DNA from: an uncultured Granulicatella sp. | GTDB taxonomy: Bacteria; Bacillota; Bacilli; Lactobacillales; Aerococcaceae | DNA length: 7,884 nucleotides | NCBI GenBank assembly: GCA_938017885.1 | Contig: CALIJD010000103.1 | Coordinates: forward strand, 1-7,884 | Direction of reading: 5' to 3' | Shown: positions 1 through 7,244 of the stretch, one piece after another | How the letters are laid out: each line of letters starts with the position of its first letter | Position numbering within the stretch: the stretch's first letter is position 1 | Translations under genes and position numbers: made by a program | Notes under the pieces: generated by a model | What the model was told of the DNA's origin: nothing | The model's input: only the letters and a program-made list of their open reading frames with translations | The model's database searches: none

Positions 1-721
1 CCTTCACTAGTACTTTTAGAATAGGATCGTGAAAATCCGAATCCTTTGGTAAAGCCTTCATATTTAGTGCGTATCTCGGAAACTCTTTATCAAACAGCTC
101 GTAATGTTCCTTCAAAGACCGTACTCGTTTATAGGTCCATTTAAAGTATAGCATTGCTATTAGAATTACTATAATGGTCCCAACCGACTCCCAAAAACGA
201 TTTGTAAAAGATGTCAGTGTTAAATAATGAAGGTAATCTAGTTCTAATGTGTTTCCTAGCGTTCCTTTCTGATATTGGGTCATAATTGCTTTTATCAATG
301 CTGCTGGTATATGGACGGTAGTACTCCCTCTACGACCTTTCGTCACTGCTGGTGTTACACGAACATTTAAATAAATATTCTTATCTCTTAAAGGCTCCCA
401 TCCCTTAGGATTCTCTTTTTTCAAATCCAATAACTGCTGAATGTCATTGGACTTTGCTTGAAGAGGCGTAACCCCTTTTTCATGCTTTACTAAATAATAT
501 TCGTTTCCATCGTAAGTAACGGCCTCTAAGTCTATATCCAATACACGAATCGCAACGGACGTTCCCGCATGATTCAAATGATAAATATCCCCCGTCTTAT
601 AGAGCGCCTCTCCTTCCATGTATCCTTTCACGGTTCCAAAGAGAAAGAAAATCCCCAACATTGTTAAGAAAAGAGCGGACCCCGCTAGAGAGAACGTTCT
701 TCTTAAATATCCTTTATGCAC
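1..721 (-). CDS. Unrecognised two-helix membrane protein, 3' part cut off by window edge
   Basis: An open reading frame of at least 240 codons reads off the left edge without a stop. I do not recognise the family. The likely start is GTG at 721, preceded by GGAG with 6 bases between; an in-frame TAA lies about 48 bases upstream, and there is no better start. A hydrophobic helix spans about residues 10-31. A polar region of about 145 residues follows, containing TVKGYMEGEAL near the start and KGWEPLRDKNIYLNVRV around 106-122. A second helix spans about 177-193, followed by a basic stretch (KWTYKRVR, about 194-201) and a soluble C-terminal part. By the positive-inside rule both ends face the cytoplasm and the long middle region faces outside. 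It lies downstream of the XRE-type gene on the same strand, 227 bases away, with a possible promoter of its own. Existence as a gene is well supported; function is unknown. Confidence 0.8.
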   Translation of the reverse strand, partial: MHKGYLRRTFSLAGSALFLTMLGIFFLFGTVKGYMEGEALYKTGDIYHLNHAGTSVAIRVLDIDLEAVTYDGNEYYLVKHEKGVTPLQAKSNDIQQLLDLKKENPKGWEPLRDKNIYLNVRVTPAVTKGRRGSTTVHIPAALIKAIMTQYQKGTLGNTLELDYLHYLTLTSFTNRFWESVGTIIVILIAMLYFKWTYKRVRSLKEHYELFDKEFPRYALNMKALPKDSDFHDPILKVLVK

Positions 722-819
722 TACTAACTCCACTTCCTTAAGTTTGTTCCTAAACAGACTGAATAATAATTATTTCTATGGATAGGAAACAAATGATTCA
801 AAAATAAACTGTCCAGCCC

Positions 820-825
820 ATTATA
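820..825 (-). promoter_or_regulatory. Possible -10 box for the unknown membrane protein gene
   Basis: A perfect TATAAT reads on the minus strand about 100 bases upstream of the GTG at 721. No good -35 hexamer lies 16-18 bases further up, so this is only a candidate. An alternative is TTGAAT followed 17 bases later by TAGAAA, closer to the gene. Either would let this gene be transcribed separately from the XRE gene. Confidence 0.3.
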
Positions 826-879
826 AATCAAAAGAAGGTAAAAAACATCTGATAATATACTCTATCGCTGTAATGAAAG

Positions 880-917
880 AGGCTGCCCTCTAAGATACTC
901 TCCAAAAGATGCAGCCT
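880..917 (-). terminator. Weak terminator-like hairpin after XRE gene
   Basis: Arms AGGCTGC (880-886) and GCAGCCT (911-917) pair perfectly over 7 GC-rich bases, with a 24-base loop. On the minus strand the stem is followed by CTTTCATT, a poor U-tract. It lies about 30 bases past the XRE stop codon, where a terminator is expected. The large loop and weak U-run make it much less certain than the other terminators here. Confidence 0.4.
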
Positions 918-948
918 TCAAATCATTCTATTCAGTTGTAAGATTGTT

Positions 949-1428
949 TTATTTGGAATCTTCCTCATTCCCAATCACTTTATCTAAGTACTGTTTTTTT
1001 ATCGTTAAAGCTTTACGAATGGCAAGTGCAGAAGCAATTAAAAGAACGAAGGTTAACCAAATCCATGCCGTAAATTCTGCAGGGAAACTTGACCCAGCAA
1101 AAATAAGATAGATTGCCAACGCGACTACGAAAATATGAATGACCTGCCAGCGACCAAAAGACTTCACTTCTTTATAATACCTGTCTTTTTCATCTTCAGT
1201 CAGTTCGTTTTTTTGACTTTTAGTCGTATTTTCTTCTAAGAGCAAGTAATCTGTCGTTACTTGAAAGATAGTACTTAACTCAATAATCTTCTCGATTTCT
1301 GGAAGAGCTTGACCGGATTCCCATTTAGAAATGCTTTGACGAGAAACTTTAATTTGTTCCGCTAGCGTTTCTTGTGACCATCCTTTTTCTTTTCTAAGAT
1401 GATATATTTTTTCAGCGAGTTTCATCAT
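949..1428 (-). CDS. XRE-family DNA-binding protein with two C-terminal membrane helices
   Basis: A 159-residue protein, probably a membrane-anchored transcriptional regulator. Residues 7-61 form a Cro/C1-type (XRE) helix-turn-helix: [19 protein letters not shown], then the recognition helix [11 protein letters not shown] (29-39), then [24 protein letters not shown] charged linker (about 65-93) leads to two hydrophobic helices at about 95-111 and 119-137, and a short charged tail. This layout (N-terminal HTH, short linker, hydrophobic C-terminus) is common among uncharacterised Firmicutes regulators; ligand and targets are not known. Two ATG codons stand in tandem at 1428 and 1425; AAGGAGG lies 5 bases before the first and 8 before the second, so either may be used. 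The gene has its own promoter and follows the strong hslO terminator, so it is a separate unit from the conserved block. Direct repeats above its promoter suggest regulation, possibly by itself. The next gene down also encodes a membrane protein. Confidence 0.9.
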   Translation of the reverse strand: MMKLAEKIYHLRKEKGWSQETLAEQIKVSRQSISKWESGQALPEIEKIIELSTIFQVTTDYLLLEENTTKSQKNELTEDEKDRYYKEVKSFGRWQVIHIFVVALAIYLIFAGSSFPAEFTAWIWLTFVLLIASALAIRKALTIKKQYLDKVIGNEEDSK

Positions 1429-1477
1429 TTCATCCTCCTTTATTCTATTCTAATCCTAACAATTTTATCTCAACTTG

Positions 1478-1506
1478 AAAATACAGCCTACTAACCTTTT
1501 TGTCAA
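1478..1506 (-). promoter_or_regulatory. Promoter of XRE regulator gene
   Basis: A perfect -35 box TTGACA (1506-1501 on the minus strand) is followed after exactly 17 bases by TATTTT (1483-1478), a 4/6 match to TATAAT. Transcription would start near 1471, about 40 bases before the start codon. Confidence 0.65.
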
Positions 1507-1531
1507 CTAATGGTTGCACCTTCAGTTGCAC
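1501..1531 (-). promoter_or_regulatory. Candidate operator: repeated GTGCAAC upstream of the XRE promoter
   Basis: Reading the minus strand, GTGCAAC occurs at 1531-1525 and again at 1519-1513, one 12-base period apart. The sequence then runs into GTTGAC, which overlaps the -35 box. CAAC/GTTG also form a small dyad around 1505-1517. Repeats next to a -35 box and upstream of an XRE gene are a typical layout for a regulator binding site. Which protein binds is not shown; self-regulation is an inference. Confidence 0.35.
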
Positions 1532-1575
1532 TTTAAAAAAGCAGAAAAATCAAGCAATCATACAGCCAGATAAAC

Positions 1576-1613
1576 AAAAAAAGCTCTAAACACCCAAGTA
1601 GTGTTTAAAGCTT
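1576..1613 (-). terminator. Strong intrinsic terminator of hslO
   Basis: On the minus strand the arm AAGCTTTAAACAC (1613-1601) pairs with GTGTTTAGAGCTT (1593-1581) over 13 positions, one a G-U pair, with a 7-base loop. It leads into a run of seven T (1582-1576). It starts 6 bases after the hslO stop codon and closes the conserved gene block. Confidence 0.93.
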
Positions 1614-1619
1614 TAATCC

Positions 1620-2513
1620 TTATTTCTCGCGTTGAGATTTAATCTCATCAATTAAGCTTTGTAGTTCAGCTTCTTCGAAATGATATTTTTCGCCACAGAA
1701 ATGACACACCACTTCTGCACCGTGATCTTCGTCAATGAGATGTTGTAAGTCATCTACTCCAATCGACATCAATCCTGCACTGAAACGTTCACGTGTACAG
1801 CCGCAGTGGAACTTCACAGGCATTTCTTCTAATTCACGAATGTTTTCCAAACCTAACAATCGATTTAAAATATCGCGCGGTTGTTCTTGTTGGTCAATCA
1901 ATTTTGAGACCATTGGAATTTCGTTAATACGACGTTCGATTTCTGAAATCGTCGCTTCGCTAGCTCCTGGCAATAATTGAATCATAAAGCCACCTGCTGC
2001 ACGAACCGTTTCATCTGGATTGACAAGAACGGATACCCCAACAGCTCCATTAATTTGTTCTGAAACTGCTAAGTAATACGTAAAGTCCATTCCGAGTTCC
2101 CCGTCCACGATGGGCACTTGACCAGAAAACGGTTCTCTCATGTTTAAGTCTTTGATAACGGTAATGGTTCCATTTGTTCCAACAACCCCACGAACATCTA
2201 ATTTTCCTTTGTCGTTTAACTCAAGGCTGACATGAGGATTCGTGATATAACCACGCATTTCCCCGCGGCCATTCGCATCGGCCATGATTTTTCCCCCAGG
2301 GCCATCCCCATTCACTTGAACCGTGATGCGTTCGTCACCTTTTAAACTGCTTGCTAATAATTGCGTTCCGATGATCGTACGTCCAAGCGCTGCCGTTGCA
2401 GAACTCCAAGTGTCGTGTCTGCGTTGGGCCTCTGCAATTGCATCTGTTGCCACCATAGCAACAGCTTTAACCTCATCATTGAAGGCTAATACTTTTAATA
2501 ATGAATCTGCCAT
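1620..2513 (-). CDS. hslO: Hsp33 redox-regulated chaperone
   Basis: Hsp33 is a cytoplasmic holdase. It is inactive while reduced and zinc-bound; when oxidation (with heat or bleach unfolding) forms disulfides and releases zinc, it binds unfolding proteins. The 297-residue length fits the family. The N-terminal core carries NGDGPGGKIMADANGRGEMRGYITNPHV (starting about residue 68, shown here by its pieces NGDGPGGK and GYITNPHV). The C-terminal redox switch has the four cysteines C237 and C239 (CGC) and C270 and C273 (CHFC), in the CxC...CxxC pattern of the tetracysteine zinc site, so the switch looks intact. The ATG at 2513 is preceded by AAGGAG with 6 bases between. It lies 63 bases downstream of ftsH, separated by a terminator-like hairpin; with no evident promoter in that gap it probably depends on read-through from ftsH or a promoter inside ftsH. 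A strong terminator follows. Confidence 0.97.
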   Translation of the reverse strand: MADSLLKVLAFNDEVKAVAMVATDAIAEAQRRHDTWSSATAALGRTIIGTQLLASSLKGDERITVQVNGDGPGGKIMADANGRGEMRGYITNPHVSLELNDKGKLDVRGVVGTNGTITVIKDLNMREPFSGQVPIVDGELGMDFTYYLAVSEQINGAVGVSVLVNPDETVRAAGGFMIQLLPGASEATISEIERRINEIPMVSKLIDQQEQPRDILNRLLGLENIRELEEMPVKFHCGCTRERFSAGLMSIGVDDLQHLIDEDHGAEVVCHFCGEKYHFEEAELQSLIDEIKSQREK

Positions 2514-2529
2514 TTGTTTCTCCTTTTTT

Positions 2530-2566
2530 AAAAGAAAAGAGCTGTGACAACAGCCTCAGCTCTCTT
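2530..2566 (-). terminator. Terminator/attenuator between ftsH and hslO
   Basis: On the minus strand AAGAGAGCTG (2566-2557) pairs with CAGCTCTTTT (2544-2535) over 10 positions with one G-U pair and a 12-base loop, followed by TTTTCTTTT in part overlapping the arm. It starts 10 bases after the ftsH stop. It should end a portion of ftsH transcripts and lower hslO expression relative to ftsH. Confidence 0.75.
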
Positions 2567-2576
2567 TCTCTTTCTA

Positions 2577-4682
2577 TTATTCGTCTTTGTTTTCACCCTC
2601 AAGTTCGCTTGGAGCTTCAGTGACATCTGCTACTTCCACTTCCTCGTCCTCTTCAGGAATCTCTTTACCTTCTGCTTGTTCTGCATCACGTTTTGCTAAG
2701 GCTTTTTTTGTTTCTTCAAAACTTGCCGCTTCTGATTCGCTTGGATATTCATCTTCCACGATTGTAGCTGGCATTTCACCTGTTTCAAAAAGTGATTTGA
2801 TTGTACGTTCGTCTAACGTTTCTAATTCTAGAAGTTTTTGAGCAATTAATTCTAATTGGTCTTTATGTTCTTCAAGAATTTGAAGAGCTTTTTCATGCGC
2901 TTCTTTCATGATACGACGTACTGCATTGTCGATTTCAAACGCCACTTGATCTGAGTAAGCTTTTGTTTGACCATAGTCACGTCCGATAAATACTTGATGA
3001 TTTCCTTCGTATTGAACCGTTCCTAATTCATCCACCATTCCGTACTCAGTAATCATGCTACGAACGATAGCTGTTGCTTGTTCAAAGTCGTTACTTGCTC
3101 CAGTAGTCTTCACGCCAAAGATAAACTCTTCAGCAGCACGACCACCAAGAAGTCCAACTACTTGTTCGAATAATTCTTCTTTTGTCATTAAGAAACGGTC
3201 TTCTTTTGGAAGCATGATGGCATATCCGCCAGCACGTCCACGAGGGACAATCGTTACTTTATGAACCACACGAGCATCGCTTAAGACCATACCCACAATA
3301 GTATGCCCTGCTTCGTGGTAAGCCACCATTTCGCGTTCTTTCTTGCTGATAGCACGGTCTTTTTTGGCTGGACCAGCAATTACACGGTCATGTGCTTCAT
3401 CCACATCTAAAGCGTCAATGGCTGTTTTATCACGACGGGCTGCTACTAAAGCTGCTTCGTTTAATAAGTTTTCAAGTTCAGCACCCGAGAATCCAGGAGT
3501 TTGTTGTGCAATTACTTTTAAGTCCACGTCTTTTGCAAGTTTCTTATTGCGTGCGTGTACTTTTAGAATCGCTTCACGGCCTTTCACATCTGGACGACCT
3601 ACTAAGATTTGACGGTCAAAACGTCCTGGACGAAGTAAGGCTGGGTCTAGTACGTCTGAACGGTTCGTTGCGGCAATTACGATAATTCCCTCTGTTCCTT
3701 CGAATCCGTCCATTTCAACGAGTAATTGGTTTAATGTTTGTTCACGTTCGTCGTGTCCGCCACCCATTCCGGCTCCACGTTGACGACCAACGGCATCGAT
3801 TTCATCGATAAAGATAATTGCTGGAGCATTTTTCTTCGCGTTTTCGAATAAATCACGCACACGACTTGCCCCAACCCCTACAAACATTTCTACGAATTCA
3901 GAACCTGAAATCGAGAAGAAAGGTACGTTTGCTTCACCGGCAACGGCTTTTGCAAGAAGGGTTTTCCCTGTTCCTGGAGGGCCCTCAAGAAGTACTCCGG
4001 CAGGAATACGAGCACCAAGCGCTGTAAATTTACGTGGATCTTTTAAGAATTCCACCACTTCCACAAGCTCTTGTTTTTCTTCTTCGGCACCGGCTACATC
4101 AGAGAAGCGCACTTTTACGTTTTGTTTCTTCTGATTGGTTGCTCGGCTCTTACCAAAGTTCATCGGATTGTTACGTCCGCCTTGGCCACCTTGACTCATA
4201 AACATGCTATAAAGCAAGAATCCTAAAATCCCTAGTGGAATAACCACTTGGATAAGTGCAGCGATCCATACTCCTGTAGAACTTTCTGGTAAAGATTCAA
4301 CTTTTGTATTTTTTGCTTGAGCGGCTTCATTAATTTCTTTTACAGTAGAGTCATTTGGCAATACTGTTGTTTTGAATTGTGTACTCTTTGTAGAACGATT
4401 ATCCAAAATCGATAATCCATTTTGATTTTTAGCTTCCTCTGTAGTTTGTTCCTTAGGATCTGTATATTCTCCAGTAATCGTATAAACTGAGTTTGAATAT
4501 TGCATTTTTAATTCTTTAATTTCGCCTTTTTTCAAACTTTGAATAAATTCTGTATAAGAAATATCTGCTACAGAGCCTTTCGAATTTCCGTTGAACATTC
4601 CTACAAAAATGACAATCGCACCGAAAATAAGTATATATAGTAAACTTGATCTAAAAATTGATCGGTTATTATTTGTATTCAT
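2577..4682 (-). CDS. ftsH: ATP-dependent zinc metalloprotease FtsH
   Basis: FtsH is a hexameric membrane-anchored AAA+ protease that degrades misfolded membrane proteins and selected soluble regulators. The 701-residue protein shows the full layout: transmembrane helix 1 (about 11-30), an extracytoplasmic domain (31-137), helix 2 (about 138-161), and the AAA+ module. The module has Walker A GPPGTGKT (234-241), the pore motif FVG (267-269), Walker B IIFIDEID (289-296) and the second region of homology with arginine fingers R354 and R357. The protease domain has HEAGH (456-460) with catalytic E457, and the likely third zinc ligand D532 in ASNDFEQA. The tail after about 640 is long and strongly acidic (24 Asp/Glu in 62 residues). 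ATG at 4682 follows GAGGAGG with 4 bases between, a slightly short gap. The gene has its own promoter with a CtsR-like operator, pointing to stress induction; it is followed by a hairpin and hslO. Confidence 0.99.
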   Translation of the reverse strand: MNTNNNRSIFRSSLLYILIFGAIVIFVGMFNGNSKGSVADISYTEFIQSLKKGEIKELKMQYSNSVYTITGEYTDPKEQTTEEAKNQNGLSILDNRSTKSTQFKTTVLPNDSTVKEINEAAQAKNTKVESLPESSTGVWIAALIQVVIPLGILGFLLYSMFMSQGGQGGRNNPMNFGKSRATNQKKQNVKVRFSDVAGAEEEKQELVEVVEFLKDPRKFTALGARIPAGVLLEGPPGTGKTLLAKAVAGEANVPFFSISGSEFVEMFVGVGASRVRDLFENAKKNAPAIIFIDEIDAVGRQRGAGMGGGHDEREQTLNQLLVEMDGFEGTEGIIVIAATNRSDVLDPALLRPGRFDRQILVGRPDVKGREAILKVHARNKKLAKDVDLKVIAQQTPGFSGAELENLLNEAALVAARRDKTAIDALDVDEAHDRVIAGPAKKDRAISKKEREMVAYHEAGHTIVGMVLSDARVVHKVTIVPRGRAGGYAIMLPKEDRFLMTKEELFEQVVGLLGGRAAEEFIFGVKTTGASNDFEQATAIVRSMITEYGMVDELGTVQYEGNHQVFIGRDYGQTKAYSDQVAFEIDNAVRRIMKEAHEKALQILEEHKDQLELIAQKLLELETLDERTIKSLFETGEMPATIVEDEYPSESEAASFEETKKALAKRDAEQAEGKEIPEEDEEVEVADVTEAPSELEGENKDE

Positions 4683-4694
4683 TGGACCTCCTCA

Positions 4695-4712
4695 TCTTCT
4701 TAAAAAAGAAGA
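4695..4712 (-). other. Small hairpin next to the ftsH ribosome-binding site
   Basis: In the ftsH leader TCTTCTT (minus 4712-4706) and AAGAAGA (4701-4695) pair over 7 bases around a 4-base U loop. The stem ends next to GAGGAGG (4693-4687). It is AT-rich, so it would melt easily with rising temperature. It could be a mild thermosensor-like element or chance structure. Confidence 0.35.
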
Positions 4713-4738
4713 ACGATAGTATTCTTAACTACCGCTCC

Positions 4739-4767
4739 ATCATAACATATTTGACTTTTATTGACGA
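4739..4767 (-). promoter_or_regulatory. ftsH promoter
   Basis: On the minus strand TCGTCA (4767-4762, 4/6 to TTGACA) is followed after 17 bases by TATGAT (4744-4739, 5/6 to TATAAT). Transcription would start near 4732, giving a leader of about 50 bases. The spacing is optimal and the position is right for ftsH. Confidence 0.65.
4750..4766 (-). promoter_or_regulatory. CtsR-like operator in the ftsH promoter
   Basis: On the minus strand CGTCAATAAAAGTCAAA matches the known CtsR heptad repeat (A/G)GTCAAA-NAN-(A/G)GTCAAA at 15 of 17 positions. The second heptad is perfect; the first has C for A/G and T for the last A. It lies between and partly over the -35 and -10 boxes, where a bound repressor would block RNA polymerase. 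CtsR is the class III heat-shock repressor of Firmicutes, and ftsH is reported in its regulon in some lactobacilli. Confidence 0.7.
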
Positions 4768-4783
4768 ATAGTTTAACTCATTC

Positions 4784-5326
4784 TTAATTTTCGTAGAATT
4801 CTGGTTTCAATACGCCGATACAAGGGAGATTACGATAAAATTGTTTGAAGTCCAATCCATAACCTACAACAAATTTATTTGGAACTTCAATTCCAACATA
4901 ATCTGCTTCGATGGCTTCTTCACGACGTTCCGGTTTATCTAATAAAGTGACCACTTTTACACTTGCTGCTTGACGGTGTTTTAAAAGTTCAACTATATGA
5001 GATAAAGTACGACCAGTATCGATAATGTCTTCTACGATAATTACGTGGCGATCTTTAACGCTTTGTCCTAAGTCTTTCAAAATACGGACTTCTCCACTTG
5101 ATTCAAATTCATTTCCATAACTAGATACATCCATGAAATCAATTTCTAAGTTACAGTCCATCGCACGAACTAAATCTGCCATAAAGAAAATAGCACCCTT
5201 AAGAATACAAATGACTAACGGATCTTTCCCACGGTAATCTTCCGCTAAAGTAGCACCTAATTTCTTGATTGTTTCTTGTAATTGTTCTTCTGATACTAAA
5301 ATTTCTGCCATATCATTTTTTAACAT
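4784..5326 (-). CDS. hpt: Hypoxanthine (-guanine) phosphoribosyltransferase
   Basis: This cytoplasmic enzyme of purine salvage joins hypoxanthine or guanine to PRPP to make IMP or GMP. The 180-residue length is normal for the family. The PRPP-binding signature [13 protein letters not shown] is at 95-107, with acidic E99/D100 and the catalytic-loop D103. The LKGAIFF loop is at 42-48, and the purine-binding segment [10 protein letters not shown] at 151-160. Two starts are possible, 5326 (MLKND) and 5311 (MAEIL). I prefer 5326 because GAGGTG lies 5 bases ahead of it and nothing like a ribosome-binding site precedes the second. With that start it overlaps the end of tilS by 14 bases, a sign of translational coupling. 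The tilS-hpt pair is conserved across Firmicutes. No promoter is evident before it, so it should be made from the tilS transcript. Confidence 0.97.
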   Translation of the reverse strand: MLKNDMAEILVSEEQLQETIKKLGATLAEDYRGKDPLVICILKGAIFFMADLVRAMDCNLEIDFMDVSSYGNEFESSGEVRILKDLGQSVKDRHVIIVEDIIDTGRTLSHIVELLKHRQAASVKVVTLLDKPERREEAIEADYVGIEVPNKFVVGYGLDFKQFYRNLPCIGVLKPEFYEN

Positions 5327-6686
5327 GTGTGCACCTCGTTTTGTTTTCGTAAGATAGAATCATTTTACCAGTTTCCTCCTCAAAGGACAACGGATGAGCA
5401 TAGCGATAGCCTAAAATTGCACGAATTTTTTTTCCTGCATCCTCTACAACCCAAATTTGTTTTCGTTCTTCAAGCGGAATCTTTGAATTGATAAACCATC
5501 TGGAAATTTTTTGATGTTTGGTTCCTTCCGAATTCAGTGCAATTTTATCTCCAGCTTTTGCATGACGAATGGTTAGTGGGAAATCCTCTTTATTCACTGG
5601 AAAAGCAAATTCTGAAGATGTCTTTCCTGTTGTGAGCAAAATTTGCTCATCTTCATTTGGACGAATTAATGTATCCTCTGCTTTGGAGAGTACGTACTCA
5701 ATATTTGGAACGACTCTAGGTCTACCTTTTTCAAATGAACAGTCTTCATAACGTTTCTTAAACTTCCATCCATTTGACAAATCTAAAGTGAGCTGTGCTT
5801 TATTCGATCCAATTTTTTCCAAGATTTGTTCCATCTGGACAACTGAAATCGTTGTATCCATTTGGATGAGTACTTGTTGTAAGAGTAAACGTTGCATTTC
5901 TACAGGTTCCTTTAGGAATGCTTCGCGGTGGAATAAAACTCTTTTCTTTCCTTTTTGGAATAACAGCTCCTGTTTTTCCTCTAAAATTGGCATTAAGCAG
6001 GCCACGGCATCCGCAATCATCTGCGCGCTCTTTTGGAAGTGACTTCCAGCATTTGGATTTTCCTCCTTTAGAAAAGGAATCACATGATGACGATATCTAT
6101 TTCTTGAATAATTGTCCGATTCATTCGATTCGTCTTCTAAATAAGGAACGTGATGTATTTCGGCTTCTTTGTATAACTCTTTTTTATCCAGTGATAAAAA
6201 CGGTCGTAAAATCGTCATTCCTTTCACCTGACGAATCTCCTTCATCCCAGACAATCCTTCCAATGTACTTCCTCTAGACCACTTCATTAAAATGGTTTCG
6301 AGTTGGTCATCTTGGTGATGTGCTACTACTAAATAATGGGCTTGATGTTTCTTCAATACTTCCTCAAAGAATTCATAACGAAAATTTCTTAAGATACTTT
6401 CTGAAGCTTTTTCTTCCTTCGTTTCCTTCCAATTTTTCATTTCAAATGGAATTTGACGCGATTTACAAAATCGACGGACTAATTGTTCTTCATCCATCGA
6501 CTGAGCACGAAGTCCATAGTTCACATGAGCGACTACAAGATGTTCTTTAGCGTCGTCTTCAAACAAGAGAGCCATAGCATTCAACAAGACCATCGAATCG
6601 ACTCCACCGGATACAGCGAGAACATATTTTTGATGAGCATACTCAGGTACTCTTTTTCTAAAAAAGCTGGCTAATTGATGTTGCAT
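5313..6686 (-). CDS. tilS: tRNA(Ile)-lysidine synthetase
   Basis: TilS attaches lysine to C34 of the CAU anticodon of a minor tRNA-Ile, changing it to read AUA codons; it is normally essential. The N-terminal PP-loop ATPase carries SGGVDS (26-31), VAHVNYGLR (52-60), LRNFRYEFF (99-107) and [10 protein letters not shown] (122-131). A conserved [15 protein letters not shown] stretch follows at 185-199. The C-terminal TilS domain is present, with [14 protein letters not shown] and an IWVVED segment. I set the start at 6686 (MQHQLASFF; 457 residues), with AAAGGAG 6 bases ahead. The frame is open to an ATG at 6728, but that codon sits in the loop of the terminator after yabR and would add 14 atypical residues. 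The 3' end overlaps hpt by 14 bases. No clear promoter lies in the 63-base gap above, so expression probably relies on terminator read-through. Confidence 0.97.
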   Translation of the reverse strand: MQHQLASFFRKRVPEYAHQKYVLAVSGGVDSMVLLNAMALLFEDDAKEHLVVAHVNYGLRAQSMDEEQLVRRFCKSRQIPFEMKNWKETKEEKASESILRNFRYEFFEEVLKKHQAHYLVVAHHQDDQLETILMKWSRGSTLEGLSGMKEIRQVKGMTILRPFLSLDKKELYKEAEIHHVPYLEDESNESDNYSRNRYRHHVIPFLKEENPNAGSHFQKSAQMIADAVACLMPILEEKQELLFQKGKKRVLFHREAFLKEPVEMQRLLLQQVLIQMDTTISVVQMEQILEKIGSNKAQLTLDLSNGWKFKKRYEDCSFEKGRPRVVPNIEYVLSKAEDTLIRPNEDEQILLTTGKTSSEFAFPVNKEDFPLTIRHAKAGDKIALNSEGTKHQKISRWFINSKIPLEERKQIWVVEDAGKKIRAILGYRYAHPLSFEEETGKMILSYENKTRCTHVKK

Positions 6687-6704
6687 AGGTCTCTCCTTTC
6701 TGTC

Positions 6705-6739
6705 AAAAAAATCTCCTCTAGCATGCACTAGAAGAGATT
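6705..6739 (-). terminator. Intrinsic terminator after yabR
   Basis: On the minus strand AATCTCTTCTAG (6739-6728) pairs with CTAGAGGAGATT (6721-6710) over 12 positions, one G-U, with the loop TGCATG, followed by seven T (6711-6705). It starts about 10 bases after the yabR stop and ends about 18 bases before the tilS ATG. It divides the conserved block and should reduce transcription into tilS-hpt unless another promoter exists. Confidence 0.88.
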
Positions 6740-6749
6740 AGGATAGTCA

Positions 6750-7244
6750 TTATGAACGGCGACCGCCACGGCCTCCACGTTTCCCTTCAGTGTTACGTTT
6801 CAATGAAGTTAAACGATCTTCAGAGTCTTTCAAGAAGGAACTCATTAATGAATCAAAATCAGTTGCCTTTGATTGCGAAGGCGATTTCTTTTCATATGGA
6901 GCAGCTGATTTCCCAGCAAAGCGATTTTTCTTGAAATCTTGTGAATCTTGATTACGTGGTGTGAAAGTTTTTTTGTTTTTAGATTTGTCTTCAGAATCTT
7001 CCTTTGGTTTATCAACGGCACGACGAATCGATAAACTAATTTTGCCGTCGTCAGCAATTGTCATGACTTTCACTTTAACTTCGTCTCCAACCTTCAAAAC
7101 TTCTTTGATATCTTGGATAAACGAATCTGAAACCTCACTGATGTGAACAAGACCTGTTTTACGATCTCCTAAATCGACAAAAACTCCAAAATTTGTAATT
7201 CCGGTAACTTTACCTGGGATTACGTTTCCTACTTCGATTGACAT
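6750..7244 (-). CDS. yabR: S1-domain RNA-binding protein (YabR type)
   Basis: A 164-residue protein with one S1 RNA-binding fold at about residues 4-76: VGNVIPGKVTGITNFGVFVDL, GLVHISEVSD (31-40), VGDEVKVKVMTIADDGKISLSIRR in pieces at 52-75. The rest is a low-complexity charged linker, then a conserved C-terminal segment (FDSLMSSFLKDSEDRL, 130-145) and a basic end GKRGGRGGRRS that likely also contacts RNA. Proteins of this type follow divIC in many Firmicutes and are thought to bind RNA or ribosomes; the exact role is unsettled. The ribosome-binding site AAGGAGG (7263-7257) is unusually far from the ATG, 12 bases against the usual 5-9, and no nearer in-frame start exists. The spacer is part of a possible regulatory hairpin, listed separately. 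A terminator follows the gene. Confidence 0.93.
   Translation of the reverse strand: MSIEVGNVIPGKVTGITNFGVFVDLGDRKTGLVHISEVSDSFIQDIKEVLKVGDEVKVKVMTIADDGKISLSIRRAVDKPKEDSEDKSKNKKTFTPRNQDSQDFKKNRFAGKSAAPYEKKSPSQSKATDFDSLMSSFLKDSEDRLTSLKRNTEGKRGGRGGRRS

Larger units (their letters stand above)
722..948. other. Intergenic gap between XRE regulator and unknown membrane protein
   Basis: This 227-base AT-rich gap holds no convincing coding frame on either strand. It contains a weak terminator-like hairpin near the XRE stop codon and a TATAAT box that could serve the unknown membrane gene; both are listed separately. I see nothing else in it. Confidence 0.6.

Noticed and set aside
1735..2547. Plus-strand frames opposite hslO
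   Set aside because: Antisense to intact Hsp33 with its four cysteines; no supporting domain or family similarity.
2587..4027. Several plus-strand open frames opposite ftsH
   Set aside because: They are antisense to a clearly functional ftsH, have serine/arginine-rich compositions typical of reverse-complement translation, and show no recognisable domain.
5297..5311. Alternative hpt start at MAEIL
   Set aside because: No ribosome-binding site precedes it, while GAGGTG is correctly placed before the ATG at 5326. It remains a minor possibility.
5569..6674. Plus-strand open frames opposite tilS
   Set aside because: They lie wholly over a conserved gene on the other strand and look like chance frames; no recognisable domains.
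6687..6728. Upstream ATG that would lengthen TilS by 14 residues
   Set aside because: The codon lies in the loop of the terminator after yabR, has no ribosome-binding site, and the added residues are unlike TilS N-termini. The ATG at 6686 has AAAGGAG at good spacing.
6845..7057. Minus-strand 70-codon frame inside yabR in another frame
   Set aside because: It falls in the low-complexity lysine-rich linker of yabR, where frameshifted reading stays open by chance; nothing in its sequence suggests a protein family.
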